A DNA stretch of 64,000 bases, from the NCBI GenBank assembly GCA_963763885.1, contig CAVXQD010000007.1, forward strand, positions 1,178,001-1,242,000, read 5' to 3'. This document shows, piece by piece, positions 48,471-56,300 of the stretch. The DNA comes from JANNBN01 sp963763885 (lineage in GTDB: Bacteria; Actinomycetota; Acidimicrobiia; Acidimicrobiales; JANYDT01). The first letter of the stretch is position 1. Each line of letters opens with the position of its first letter. The notes under the pieces are model-generated. The model saw nothing but the letters and a program-made list of their open reading frames with translations. It did no database searches and was not told the origin of the DNA. A program made the position numbers and the translations under genes.

Positions 48471-49123
48471 TTGCTCCCTGTAGCTGCGTCGGCTGGCAGG
48501 CCAGGAAGTGTGGCCTTGGAAAAGACCACCCAGTCGTTCAGCAGCACGTCGTAGGTGTTGAGTTCGCCAGCTTCAATGAGCTGGACGCCCTGAAGGTTGC
48601 GCATGGACTTGCCACCGTTGACCTCGGCCTCGTTGGAGGCGTCGAGCACAACAAGGACACGGCCCTGAATGCCCATGGCCTCCAGCGACTTGACGCCGTC
48701 TTTGGTCTTGGGAGCAACTCCTGAGAAGGTGTCGATGACGACAACACGACCATCTGCTGCGCGGTCCGACAGTGCCGAACGAAGAGCGAGGTTGATCATT
48801 TTCTTCGGGGTGCGCTCGTTGTACTTACGAGGCTTGGGGCCGAGAGCGACGCCACCGCCAACCCACTGAGGTCCACGCATAGAGCCCTGGCGGGAAGTAC
48901 CGCCGCCCTTTTGGCGACGAGACTTCTTGGAGCTGCGGTTTACCTCGGCACGTGTCAGCGTGCTCTGCGTGCCAGAACGGCGAGCAGCGAGCTGGGCCGT
49001 GACGACCTGGTGCATAACGGGGATGTTTGGCTCGATACCGAACCAGTGTGGGTCTCCGGCAACGACGCCGAGATCGGCGCCTGCCTGGGAACGGAGCTTG
49101 AGGTCAGTCATTTGGACGCTCAC
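48467..49123 (-). CDS. rplD: 50S ribosomal protein L4
   Basis: 218 residues: HQVVTAQLAARRSGTQSTLTRAEVNRSSKKSRRQKGGGTSRQGSMRGPQWVGGGVALGPKPRKY and VVLNDWVVFSK-like LLNDWVVFSKATL. The loop rich in Lys/Arg/Gly reaches the exit tunnel. In E. coli L4 represses the S10 operon. Overlaps rplC by ATGA. Confidence 0.95.
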   Translation of the reverse strand: MSVQMTDLKLRSQAGADLGVVAGDPHWFGIEPNIPVMHQVVTAQLAARRSGTQSTLTRAEVNRSSKKSRRQKGGGTSRQGSMRGPQWVGGGVALGPKPRKYNERTPKKMINLALRSALSDRAADGRVVVIDTFSGVAPKTKDGVKSLEAMGIQGRVLVVLDASNEAEVNGGKSMRNLQGVQLIEAGELNTYDVLLNDWVVFSKATLPGLPADAATGSK

Positions 49124-49755
49124 TTACCCTTCGATGCGGATCGGATGACAACAGTGCCGCCCTTTGGTCCGGGCACGGAACCACGGACGAGGAGAAGTTC
49201 ACGCTCAGCATCGGCCTTCACAACACGCAGGTTCTGCGTGGTGACCTGGTCAGTGCCCATACGGCCGGCCATCTTCTGTCCGCGAAACACGCGGCCAGGA
49301 GTGGCGCAGGCGCCGATGGACCCTGGGGCACGGTGGTTGCGGTGCGAACCGTGGGATGCGGAGACGCCGGCAAAGTTGTGGCGCTTCATAACGCCTGCAA
49401 AACCTTTACCTTTGGAAACCGCAGTGACATCGACAAGCTGACCATCGGTCAGGAGGTCTACGCCAATGGTTTGGCCGACGGTCCATGCAGAGGCATCTTC
49501 GACGCGGAACTCAAGGAGTCCGCTGCCCGGCTCGACGCCGGCCTTTTCGAAGTGCCCTTTCTGGGGGCTATTGAGTCTGGAAGCCTTGACTGTGCCGAAA
49601 GTGATCTGGATGGCGGCATAACCGTCGTTCTCCAGAGTCTTCACTTGGACGACACGAGCCGGGCTGACCTTGACGACAGTCACGGGAACGACGACGTCGT
49701 TCTCCCAGAGCTGTGTCATGCCGACTTTTTCGCCGACGATCGCTGTACGGGTCAT
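49120..49755 (-). CDS. rplC: 50S ribosomal protein L3
   Basis: 211 residues from MTRTAIVGEKVGMTQLWEND. GKGFAGVMKRHNFAGVSASHGSHRNHRAPGSIGACATPGRVFRGQKMAGRMG is the long loop towards the peptidyl-transferase centre. It is the first gene of this transcription unit; rpsJ, normally just before it, is 1.7 kb upstream. The frame runs to 49821 without support. Confidence 0.95.
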   Translation of the reverse strand: MTRTAIVGEKVGMTQLWENDVVVPVTVVKVSPARVVQVKTLENDGYAAIQITFGTVKASRLNSPQKGHFEKAGVEPGSGLLEFRVEDASAWTVGQTIGVDLLTDGQLVDVTAVSKGKGFAGVMKRHNFAGVSASHGSHRNHRAPGSIGACATPGRVFRGQKMAGRMGTDQVTTQNLRVVKADAERELLLVRGSVPGPKGGTVVIRSASKGK

Positions 49756-50096
49756 AAGAGTTCTCGCTGGGTTGGTTCGAGCGGGAATCGAGCGGTCCGG
49801 ACTACCGGACGCACTACACACAAACGCTCCGCACGGCTAAAGGCCGCACAGAGCGTACGAATGTGTTGCGCCGAGAAGGTCCCCGCTCTGCTGCAGTGCA
49901 GCTGGTCGGGCACAACCGGACATCGACTAGTTCCTGCCAAGACTTCGAAAGGCGCAACGAATTGCGTTCTTCTGGTTTCGGCAGGGCTTGAGAACCTTAG
50001 CAGGGGTTTCGGCCGCCGCGTTCACGCCGGCCGCAGTCGGATTCACTCAACTGTCCCTCCACTCCCCCGGTGGCCGCCCCCACCGAGCATTACCCC

Positions 50097-50183
50097 ACAT
50101 ACGCGCAACTCGGCCAAAACAGCGACAAAATTTTGCCCGTTTTGCCGAGTTGTGTGGGAAAAGGGGTCGAGTTGCGCGTATGT
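50097..50183. repeat. Nested inverted repeats
   Basis: ACATACGCGCAACTCG (50097-50112) and CGAGTTGCGCGTATGT (50168-50183) are exact complements. Inside, ACTCGGCCAAAAC and GTTTTGCCGAGT also pair with one mismatch, so two alternative hairpins compete for the CTCG segment. Confidence 0.75.
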
Positions 50184-50234
50184 GTGGAGGTGGTCGGGAG
50201 GCGACCGCTTTCTTCCCCAATATTGGCCGACCAG

Positions 50235-50314
50235 GTTTCGACCACGTTTCCCTCCTACTGCGCGACTCACTCAGTTCTCCAACGTTGGCCGCACAGCAAC
50301 CAACGTGGTCGAAA
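50235..50314. repeat. 13-bp inverted repeat overlapping palindrome array B
   Basis: TTTCGACCACGTT (50235-50247) and AACGTGGTCGAAA (50302-50314) are exact complements, separated by 54 bp that include the first CCAACGTTGG. Confidence 0.7.
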
Positions 50315-50393
50315 TTGGCCCGATCTGGGCCAAAAATTCCAACGTTGGTGGCTACAAGTCCAACGTTGGTTTCGCACAGGCTCAACGTTGGAG
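50279..50393. repeat. CCAACGTTGG palindrome array, copy B
   Basis: Units start at 50279, 50300 (two changes), 50339, 50360 and 50382 (TCAACGTTGG): steps 21, 39, 21, 22 bp. The spacing and the stretch from AGCAACCAACGT to TCAACGTTGGAG are collinear with copy A (98 versus 99 bp) in the same orientation, though the spacers have diverged. Confidence 0.88.
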
Positions 50394-50539
50394 TTGAAGG
50401 GCGGGTTGCGCTCATCCGGCATTCAAGCGATTGGGTCCACTTCCCAAAGGCTCGTCCCACTTCCCAAGTGCTCGCCCTGATTTCTCAAGCGGCTAGCCCG
50501 TTGCTCACGCCGTTGCCCTCCACAACTCCTCCCCAGGGA

Positions 50540-50570
50540 CGCGCAACTCGACCCAAACGGGCGTTGCGCG
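50540..50570. repeat. 8-bp stem hairpin with CGCGCAAC arms
   Basis: CGCGCAAC (50540-50547) and GTTGCGCG (50563-50570), 15-nt loop, 37 bp after the methyltransferase stop on the minus strand. It may end the methyltransferase transcript. Confidence 0.5.
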
Positions 50571-50606
50571 ATTGTGTGGCGCGTGTCGCGTGGCTCTCAC
50601 CGATCG

Positions 50607-51290
50607 CTACGAAAGCGCGGAAGGCTTGGAGGAAAAGATGCACCATTGATCGTGAAACTCGCCCATGAAACCACCCCGGGTATCGGTGATGTGGAAGTAG
50701 TTTGTAAGCATGCTGAGAATTTCGCCCTCCCGAAATACCGTACGCATACGATCATCGGATAGCTGGTTGGGCGGGTTTCGAAACCACGAGCTGAACAATT
50801 TTCCGCCCGGCCGCAGCACCCGCGCTATTTCTGCCAGGTACCGTGCGCTGACTTCACGCGTGCCGAGGTGTGTGAAGACCGAGCCGGTAACAACTCCGTC
50901 GAAACTGCAGTCGTCAAACGGCAACACAGCCGACTCGGGTTGGACGCTCCCCGCTGGGTTGTACATCTCGTTGTACACGTCGAAGAACACAAACTCGGCT
51001 CCGGCCACCAACGGAACGAGTTCTGTTTGGGCGAAGTCAATGCTTTCTCGCACCGGATCGAGCCCGACGTAGCGGTTCAGCCCGTGGCCGAGCATTCCAA
51101 CCATTTGTCGGCCGTTCCCGCATCCAAGATCGAGGACGTCGGACCCCGCAAACGTGATGCCGTGGTCGAGGAACTCGGCACCTTCTTCGACGCTAGCGAC
51201 GAGCGATGCTTGCACCGGTGGGAGGTGACCATGCGTCGCCCGACTGAAAACTGCGACCCAATCAATGTTGTCCACCCGTGGCGCTAGCAC
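50607..51290 (-). CDS. Class I SAM-dependent methyltransferase
   Basis: 227 residues from a GTG start. Motif I is VLDLGCGNGRQMVGML, the following acidic strand is YVGLDPVRESI, and the catalytic-side strand is FDGVVTGSVFTHLG with ARVLRPGGKLFSSWFRNPP (methyltransferase type 11/25-like). There is no hint of the substrate; the long FHITDTRGGFMGEFHDQW end is typical of small-molecule or sugar methyltransferases. It sits between rpsJ and rplC, an unusual place, with hairpins on both sides, so it appears to be an inserted independent unit rather than a ribosomal methylase. Confidence 0.85.
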   Translation of the reverse strand: MLAPRVDNIDWVAVFSRATHGHLPPVQASLVASVEEGAEFLDHGITFAGSDVLDLGCGNGRQMVGMLGHGLNRYVGLDPVRESIDFAQTELVPLVAGAEFVFFDVYNEMYNPAGSVQPESAVLPFDDCSFDGVVTGSVFTHLGTREVSARYLAEIARVLRPGGKLFSSWFRNPPNQLSDDRMRTVFREGEILSMLTNYFHITDTRGGFMGEFHDQWCIFSSKPSALS

Positions 51291-51387
51291 GGGGCGACGT
51301 TACCAGTGGCGCCGAGCGCGCAGCAGTCATCACCGCTCATCAACAGCCCTTGAGGAAGCTGCGCCCCGCCGACGTCCCCGGACGCGA

Positions 51388-51416
51388 CGAAGGCCCGGCG
51401 GGTGGCCGGGCCTTCG
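51388..51416 (-). terminator. Terminator hairpin after rpsJ
   Basis: CGAAGGCCCGG (51388-51398) and CCGGGCCTTCG (51406-51416) form a perfect 11-bp stem with a 7-nt loop, 24 bp past the rpsJ stop. It should end the rpsL-rpsG-fusA-tuf-rpsJ transcript. No T-run. Confidence 0.75.
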
Positions 51417-51439
51417 AACAAACTTTTGGTGCTGTTCGC

Positions 51440-51754
51440 TCAGACGTTGAGGATCTTGATCTCAATCTCGACGCCGGCAGGCAGGTCGAGACGGGAGAGC
51501 GAATCCACTGTCTTGGGGGATGGCTCGAGGATGTCGAGGAGGCGCTTGTGAATGCGCATCTCGAAGTGCTCCCGGCTGTCCTTGTCCTTGTGTGGGCCAC
51601 GGATAACCGTGTAGCGATGCTTCTCCGTTGGGAGCGGCACTGGACCACGAACCTTGGCCGACGTACGAACGACGGTCTCAACAATCTTGCGCGTTGATTG
51701 GTCGATGATCTCGTGGTCGTAAGCCTTGAGACGGATGCGAATTTTTTGAGCCAT
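51440..51754 (-). CDS. rpsJ: 30S ribosomal protein S10
   Basis: 104 residues from MAQKIRIRLKAYDHEIIDQS, with VRGPVPLPTEKHRYTVIRGPHKDKDSREHFEMRIHKRLLDI. uS10, also a partner of NusB in antitermination. It follows tuf by 19 bp and is cut off from rplC by a terminator, a methyltransferase and a long gap. The frame runs to 51835 without support. Confidence 0.95.
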   Translation of the reverse strand: MAQKIRIRLKAYDHEIIDQSTRKIVETVVRTSAKVRGPVPLPTEKHRYTVIRGPHKDKDSREHFEMRIHKRLLDILEPSPKTVDSLSRLDLPAGVEIEIKILNV

Positions 51755-51773
51755 CAGAGTCAGTCCTGTCCGA

Positions 51774-52961
51774 TCACTTGAGGATCTTGGTGACGCGGCC
51801 TGCGCCAACCGTACGGCCACCCTCACGGATAGCAAACTTCAAGCCCTCTTCCATAGCAATGGACTTACCCAACTCAACCTGCACCGAAATATTGTCACCA
51901 GGCATCACCATCTCCGTACCCTCAGGCAACTTGATAGTCCCAGTCACGTCAGTCGTCCGAAAATAAAACTGAGGACGATAATTATTGAAAAACGGCGAAT
52001 GACGACCACCCTCATCCTTCGTCAACACATAAATATTCGCATCAAACTCGGTATGCGGCGTAATCGAACCAGGCTTACACAACACCTGACCACGCTCAAC
52101 ATCCTCCTTCTTCGTACCACGAAGAAGCGCACCAATATTGTCACCAGCCTGACCCTGATCCAACAACTTCCGGAACATCTCAACACCAGTACAAGTCGAC
52201 TTCTGAGTCGGACGCAAACCAACAATCTCGATCTCATCACCAACCTTCACAATCCCCTGCTCAACCTTCCCAGTCACCACAGTCCCACGACCAGTAATCG
52301 TGAACACATCCTCAACAGGCATCAAAAACGGCTTATCCAACGCACGCTCAGGCAACTTGATGAACTCATCACACGCAGCCATCAACTCCATAATCTTCGC
52401 AGCCCAAACAGGATCACCCTCCAAAGCCTTCAACGCCGACACACGAACAATCGGAGTGTCATCACCAGGAAACTCATAAGACGTCAACAACTCACGAACC
52501 TCAAGCTCAACCAACTCCAACAACTCCTCATCATCAACCGCATCCGACTTATTCAACGCAACAACAATCCCCGGCACACCAACCTGACGCGCCAACAACA
52601 CATGCTCACGCGTCTGCGGCATCGGACCATCCGTCGCAGCAACAACCAAAATCGCACCATCAACCTGCGCAGCACCCGTAATCATGTTCTTCACATAATC
52701 CGCGTGACCCGGCATATCAACATGCGCATAATGCCGCAAATCAGTCTCATACTCAACGTGAGCAATAGAAATCGTGATACCACGAGCCTTCTCCTCCGGA
52801 GCCTTATCAATCTGATCAAACGGAGTAAACGCCGTCGACGGATTATGATCATGCAACGTCTTAGTAATCGCCGCAGTCAACGTCGTCTTACCATGATCGA
52901 TATGACCCATAGTACCGATGTTCAAATGCGGCTTGTTCCGCTCGAACTTTGCCTTAGCCAT
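51774..52961 (-). CDS. tuf: Elongation factor Tu
   Basis: 395 residues. G1 GHIDHGKTTLTAA, switch I EKARGITISIAHVEYET, G3 HVDMPGHADYVKNMITGAAQ, G4 NKSDAVDD, G5-like VSALKALEG; domains 2 and 3 complete to GGRTVGAGRVTKIL. It brings aminoacyl-tRNA to the ribosome. The G3 motif has Met where E. coli and most EF-Tu have Cys (DCPGH). Coding-strand codons are mostly T/G-ending over about 51,850-52,930, whereas the last ~30 codons and the neighbouring genes prefer C-ending codons. Length is normal. Confidence 0.96.
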   Translation of the reverse strand: MAKAKFERNKPHLNIGTMGHIDHGKTTLTAAITKTLHDHNPSTAFTPFDQIDKAPEEKARGITISIAHVEYETDLRHYAHVDMPGHADYVKNMITGAAQVDGAILVVAATDGPMPQTREHVLLARQVGVPGIVVALNKSDAVDDEELLELVELEVRELLTSYEFPGDDTPIVRVSALKALEGDPVWAAKIMELMAACDEFIKLPERALDKPFLMPVEDVFTITGRGTVVTGKVEQGIVKVGDEIEIVGLRPTQKSTCTGVEMFRKLLDQGQAGDNIGALLRGTKKEDVERGQVLCKPGSITPHTEFDANIYVLTKDEGGRHSPFFNNYRPQFYFRTTDVTGTIKLPEGTEMVMPGDNISVQVELGKSIAMEEGLKFAIREGGRTVGAGRVTKILK

Positions 52962-53013
52962 GATGTGTGTGCTTTCTCTGGTGTCTTTGCGAATTGTTTA
53001 CGAACGGAAGGAA

Positions 53014-55092
53014 TTACTCGCCACGAACACGGGCGATGATTTCCTTCGCCACGTTCTCGGGTACTTCTTGGTAGCTGTGGAACTGCATGGTGTACTGGGC
53101 ACGGCCCGAGGTACGTGAACGCAAGTCGTTGATGTATCCGAACATCGACGAAAGCGGAACCTTGGCACGGATGACCTGAGCGTTACCGCGGGCCTCCATA
53201 CCTTCCATTTGGCCACGACGGCTGTTGATGTCGCCGATGACGTCGCCCATGTAGTCGTCTGGGGTGACAACTTCGACGGCCATGATTGGTTCGAGCAGCA
53301 CAGGGCTGCACTTCTTGGCTGCGTCTTTGAACGCAATGGAACCGCATGTTTCGAACGCCTGCTGCGACGAGTCGACGTCGTGGTAGGAGCCGTGAACCAG
53401 CGAGATCTTGACGTCTTCCATCGGGAAGCCGGCAAGGACGCCGCCGGAGAGTGCACCTTTGATGCCGGCGTTGACCGACGGGATGAACTCACGAGGGATA
53501 ACGCCACCAGTGATCTTGTCGACGAACTCGTAGCCCTTGCCAGGGTTTGGCTCGACGTCGATCACGATGTGAGCGAACTGGCCCTTACCACCGGTCTGCT
53601 TGACATAACGCTCGACGTGACCCATCACGCTCTTGCGGATGGTCTCGCGGTAGGCAACCTGTGGCTTGCCGACGTTGGCTTCAACACCGAACTCACGGCG
53701 CATACGGTCGACGAGCACCTCAAGGTGCAACTCGCCCATCCCCGAGATAATGGTTTGGCCGGTCTCTTCGTCCGTACGAACACGGAAGGTTGGGTCTTCG
53801 TCGGACAGGGCATACATAGCCTTGCCCAACTTGTCCTGGTCAGCCTTGGACTTCGGTTCGATAGCAACGTCGATAACCGGGTTAGGGATGTCCATCTTCT
53901 CAAGGATGATGGCGTGATCACGTGGTGCGAGCGAGTCACCTGTCTTGGTTTCGGTCAGGCCGAGTACCGCCACAATGTCGCCTGCGAGCGCTTCTTCCAC
54001 ATCCTCGTGGCTGTTGGCGTGCATCAACAGGATGCGGCCGACGCGTTCTTTCTTTTCCTTGGTGGTGTTGTAGATCTCGGAGTTGCGCTGCAACTTGCCG
54101 GAGTACACACGGACGTAGGTCATCTTGCCGTACTTGTCGGCGACGATCTTGAACGCAAGCGCGCTGACCGGCTCGTCTTCAGATGCTAGGCGGCTGATGT
54201 CTTCGCCGGTCTTTGGGTCCGTGCCTGCAGTTGGAGGCAAGTCCAGGGGCGAAGGCAGGAAGTCAATGACGGCATCGAGCATGGGCTGGACGCCCTTGTT
54301 CTTGTAGGCCGAGCCGCAGAGCATCGGGACAAATTCGAACGCGATAGTGCCCTTGCGGATTGCAGCTTTGATCTCGTCTTCAGAGACCTCTTCGCCGCCG
54401 AGGTACTTCTCCATCAGGGCCTCGTCGGAGGTAGCGATGGTGTCGAGCATCTTCTCGCGGTACTCAGCTGCCTGGTCTGCAAGATCTGCTGGGATCTCAA
54501 CTTCTTCCCAAGTTGCACCGAGTTCTTCAGAGTTCCAGATGAGTGCCTTCATCTTGACCAAGTCGACGATGCCGGCGAACCCGCCTTCGGAACCGATTGG
54601 CAGCTGCACGATGAGCGGCTTGGCATCGAGGCGATCGATGAGCATCTCGACGGTCTTCCAGAACGACGCGCCCATGCGGTCCATCTTGTTGACGAAGCAG
54701 ATGCGAGGGACGCGGTACTTGTCTGCCTGCCGCCAAACCGTTTCGGTCTGTGGCTCCACACCCGCTACAGCGTCGAACACGGTAACTGCGCCGTCGAGGA
54801 CACGGAGCGAACGCTCGACTTCAATGGTGAAGTCGACGTGACCCGGGGTGTCGATGATGTTGATGCGGTGGTCACGCCAGAACGTGGTGGTAGCTGCGGA
54901 GGTGATGGTAATGCCGCGCTCTTGTTCCTGCACCATGTGGTCCATCGTCGCGGCCCCGTCGTGCACCTCGCCGATCTTGTACGTCTTGCCGGTGTAATAC
55001 AGGATGCGCTCGGTCGTCGTGGTCTTGCCGGCGTCGATGTGGGCCATGATGCCGATGTTTCGGTATCGGCTGAGCGGCGTGCTGCGGGGCAT
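53014..55092 (-). CDS. fusA: Elongation factor G
   Basis: 692 residues. G1 AHIDAGKTTTTERILYYTG, G2/G3 RGITITSAATTTFW and IIDTPGHVDFTIEVERSLRVLDGAV, G4 VNKMDRMG. Domains II-V follow (GMGELHLEVLVDRMRREFGVEANVGKPQVAYRE, and the end YSMQFHSYQEVP-like AQYTMQFHSYQEVPENVAKEI). It drives translocation. Codon usage is of the ordinary C-ending type, unlike tuf 52 bp downstream. Confidence 0.97.
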   Translation of the reverse strand: MPRSTPLSRYRNIGIMAHIDAGKTTTTERILYYTGKTYKIGEVHDGAATMDHMVQEQERGITITSAATTTFWRDHRINIIDTPGHVDFTIEVERSLRVLDGAVTVFDAVAGVEPQTETVWRQADKYRVPRICFVNKMDRMGASFWKTVEMLIDRLDAKPLIVQLPIGSEGGFAGIVDLVKMKALIWNSEELGATWEEVEIPADLADQAAEYREKMLDTIATSDEALMEKYLGGEEVSEDEIKAAIRKGTIAFEFVPMLCGSAYKNKGVQPMLDAVIDFLPSPLDLPPTAGTDPKTGEDISRLASEDEPVSALAFKIVADKYGKMTYVRVYSGKLQRNSEIYNTTKEKKERVGRILLMHANSHEDVEEALAGDIVAVLGLTETKTGDSLAPRDHAIILEKMDIPNPVIDVAIEPKSKADQDKLGKAMYALSDEDPTFRVRTDEETGQTIISGMGELHLEVLVDRMRREFGVEANVGKPQVAYRETIRKSVMGHVERYVKQTGGKGQFAHIVIDVEPNPGKGYEFVDKITGGVIPREFIPSVNAGIKGALSGGVLAGFPMEDVKISLVHGSYHDVDSSQQAFETCGSIAFKDAAKKCSPVLLEPIMAVEVVTPDDYMGDVIGDINSRRGQMEGMEARGNAQVIRAKVPLSSMFGYINDLRSRTSGRAQYTMQFHSYQEVPENVAKEIIARVRGE

Positions 55093-55184
55093 GGATCTTC
55101 TCGTCTCGTGTCGTTCGTTGCGGGTCTGTCAAGGAGCGGTGTGTGGGGGGAACTACGTGTTGCGAAGCGCAAAGCGGACGCGAA

Positions 55185-55655
55185 CTACCAGCGGTAGTGC
55201 GCGAATGCCCGGTTGCCTTCAGCGGTTTTCTGGAGATCGTCACGCTTCTTCACCGAAGAACCGACGCCATTGTTGGCATCCAAGATCTCGGCGGCAAGGC
55301 GGTCTGCCATGGTCTTCTCGCGGCGCTTACGGCTGTTGTCCACCATCCAGCGGATGGCGAGCGTGTTGGCGCGGCGTGGCTTGACCTCGATTGGCACCTG
55401 ATAGGTGGCGCCACCGACGCGACGGCTCTTCACCTCGACAGCAGGACGAATGTTGTCCACTGCCTTCTTGAGCACCGAGAGAGGGTCGCTTTGCGCCTTC
55501 TCTGCTGCCTGGTTGATTGCGGTGTAGACGATGCGCTCTGCGGTGGAACGCTTGCCGTCGAGGAGCACCTTGTTGATGACCTGGGTGACGAGCACTGACT
55601 GATGCACCGGGTCTGGCATGACCTCACGGCGTGGAGCTGGGCCTTTACGTGGCAT
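55185..55655 (-). CDS. rpsG: 30S ribosomal protein S7
   Basis: 156 residues: MPRKGPAPRREVMPDPVHQS, LVTQVINKVLLDGKRSTAERIVYTAI, VRPAVEVKSRRVGGATYQVPIEVKPRRANTLAIRWMVD. uS7 starts assembly of the 30S head. 11 bp after rpsL. Confidence 0.96.
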   Translation of the reverse strand: MPRKGPAPRREVMPDPVHQSVLVTQVINKVLLDGKRSTAERIVYTAINQAAEKAQSDPLSVLKKAVDNIRPAVEVKSRRVGGATYQVPIEVKPRRANTLAIRWMVDNSRKRREKTMADRLAAEILDANNGVGSSVKKRDDLQKTAEGNRAFAHYRW

Positions 55656-55666
55656 GGCTGTTCCTC

Positions 55667-56035
55667 TCAGGCCTTCTTGGCGCCGTAACGGCTACGGGCC
55701 TGTTTGCGGTTCTTGACGCCGGCGGCGTCGAGGGTGCCACGGATGATCTTGTAACGGACACCTGGGAGGTCCTTCACACGTCCGCCACGCACGAGCACAA
55801 TGCTGTGCTCCTGCAGGTTGTGGCCGACGCCAGGGATGTAGGCGGTGACCTCAATACCTGACGTAAGACGCACACGTGCCACCTTGCGAAGCGCCGAGTT
55901 CGGCTTCTTCGGAGTGGTGGTGTACACGCGAGTGCACACCCCACGACGCTGGGGCGCGCCCTTCAGCGCAGGCGTCTTGGACTTGGTGGTGTTGCTCTGG
56001 CGGCCCTTACGGACCAATTGCTGAATTGTGGGCAC
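55667..56035 (-). CDS. rpsL: 30S ribosomal protein S12
   Basis: 122 residues: MPTIQQLVRKGRQSNTTKSK, TTPKKPNSALRKVARVRL, GVGHNLQEHSIVLVRGGRVKDLPGVRYK. The lysines in TPKKPNS and GRVKDLPG, where streptomycin-resistance changes occur in other species, are wild type. First gene of the str operon. Confidence 0.96.
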   Translation of the reverse strand: MPTIQQLVRKGRQSNTTKSKTPALKGAPQRRGVCTRVYTTTPKKPNSALRKVARVRLTSGIEVTAYIPGVGHNLQEHSIVLVRGGRVKDLPGVRYKIIRGTLDAAGVKNRKQARSRYGAKKA

Positions 56036-56300
56036 GTCTGACCTCAGGTGCGACCTTGTATTGGACCTACTCGGGAACTTCTCGGCGCAGTGTCGATCGG
56101 GATTTCGACCGCAATCACCACTGGGGCGAAGAAGCGGGTCGACGGCAAAGTTGCTGCAACCTGATCGTCACGCCTAGGGGTTCGCCGCAAAGCGGCCCCG
56201 AAGCGGCACGGAGGAGAAAGGATAGCGGACGCGCGAGACCCCCAAAACCGAACCGGAGCCCGCCGCGGGCCGAAGAGGCGCTTTCGCCGCACCAAAGAGC
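56036..56300. other. 265-bp upstream region of the str operon
   Basis: Between rpsL and the end of the membrane-protein gene. It should carry the str promoter and the terminator of the membrane pair. A small GCCGC/GCGGC hairpin near 56184 is the only structure noticed; no sure promoter. Confidence 0.35.

Larger units (their letters stand above)
49756..50606. other. 851-bp repeat-rich intergenic region before rplC
   Basis: Between the methyltransferase stop and rplC. It contains three copies of CGCGCAACTCG (50102, 50540, and inverted at 50168), nested hairpins (50095-50187, 50235-50314, 50540-50570) and palindrome-array copy B (50279-50393). The promoter and leader of the rplC operon must lie here, most likely between 49756 and 50040. 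No convincing protein gene was found in it. Confidence 0.7.

Noticed and set aside
49333..50397. 354-codon plus-strand ORF running from rplC into the repeats
   Set aside because: First part is opposite rplC, the rest is the repeat region translated; repeated PTLV/SNVG-type peptides come from the 21-bp palindrome spacing.
51999..53039. 346-codon plus-strand ORF opposite tuf
   Set aside because: It is a mirror of the codon bias of tuf; the product is Thr/Asn/Arg/Leu-rich low complexity and tuf itself is certain.
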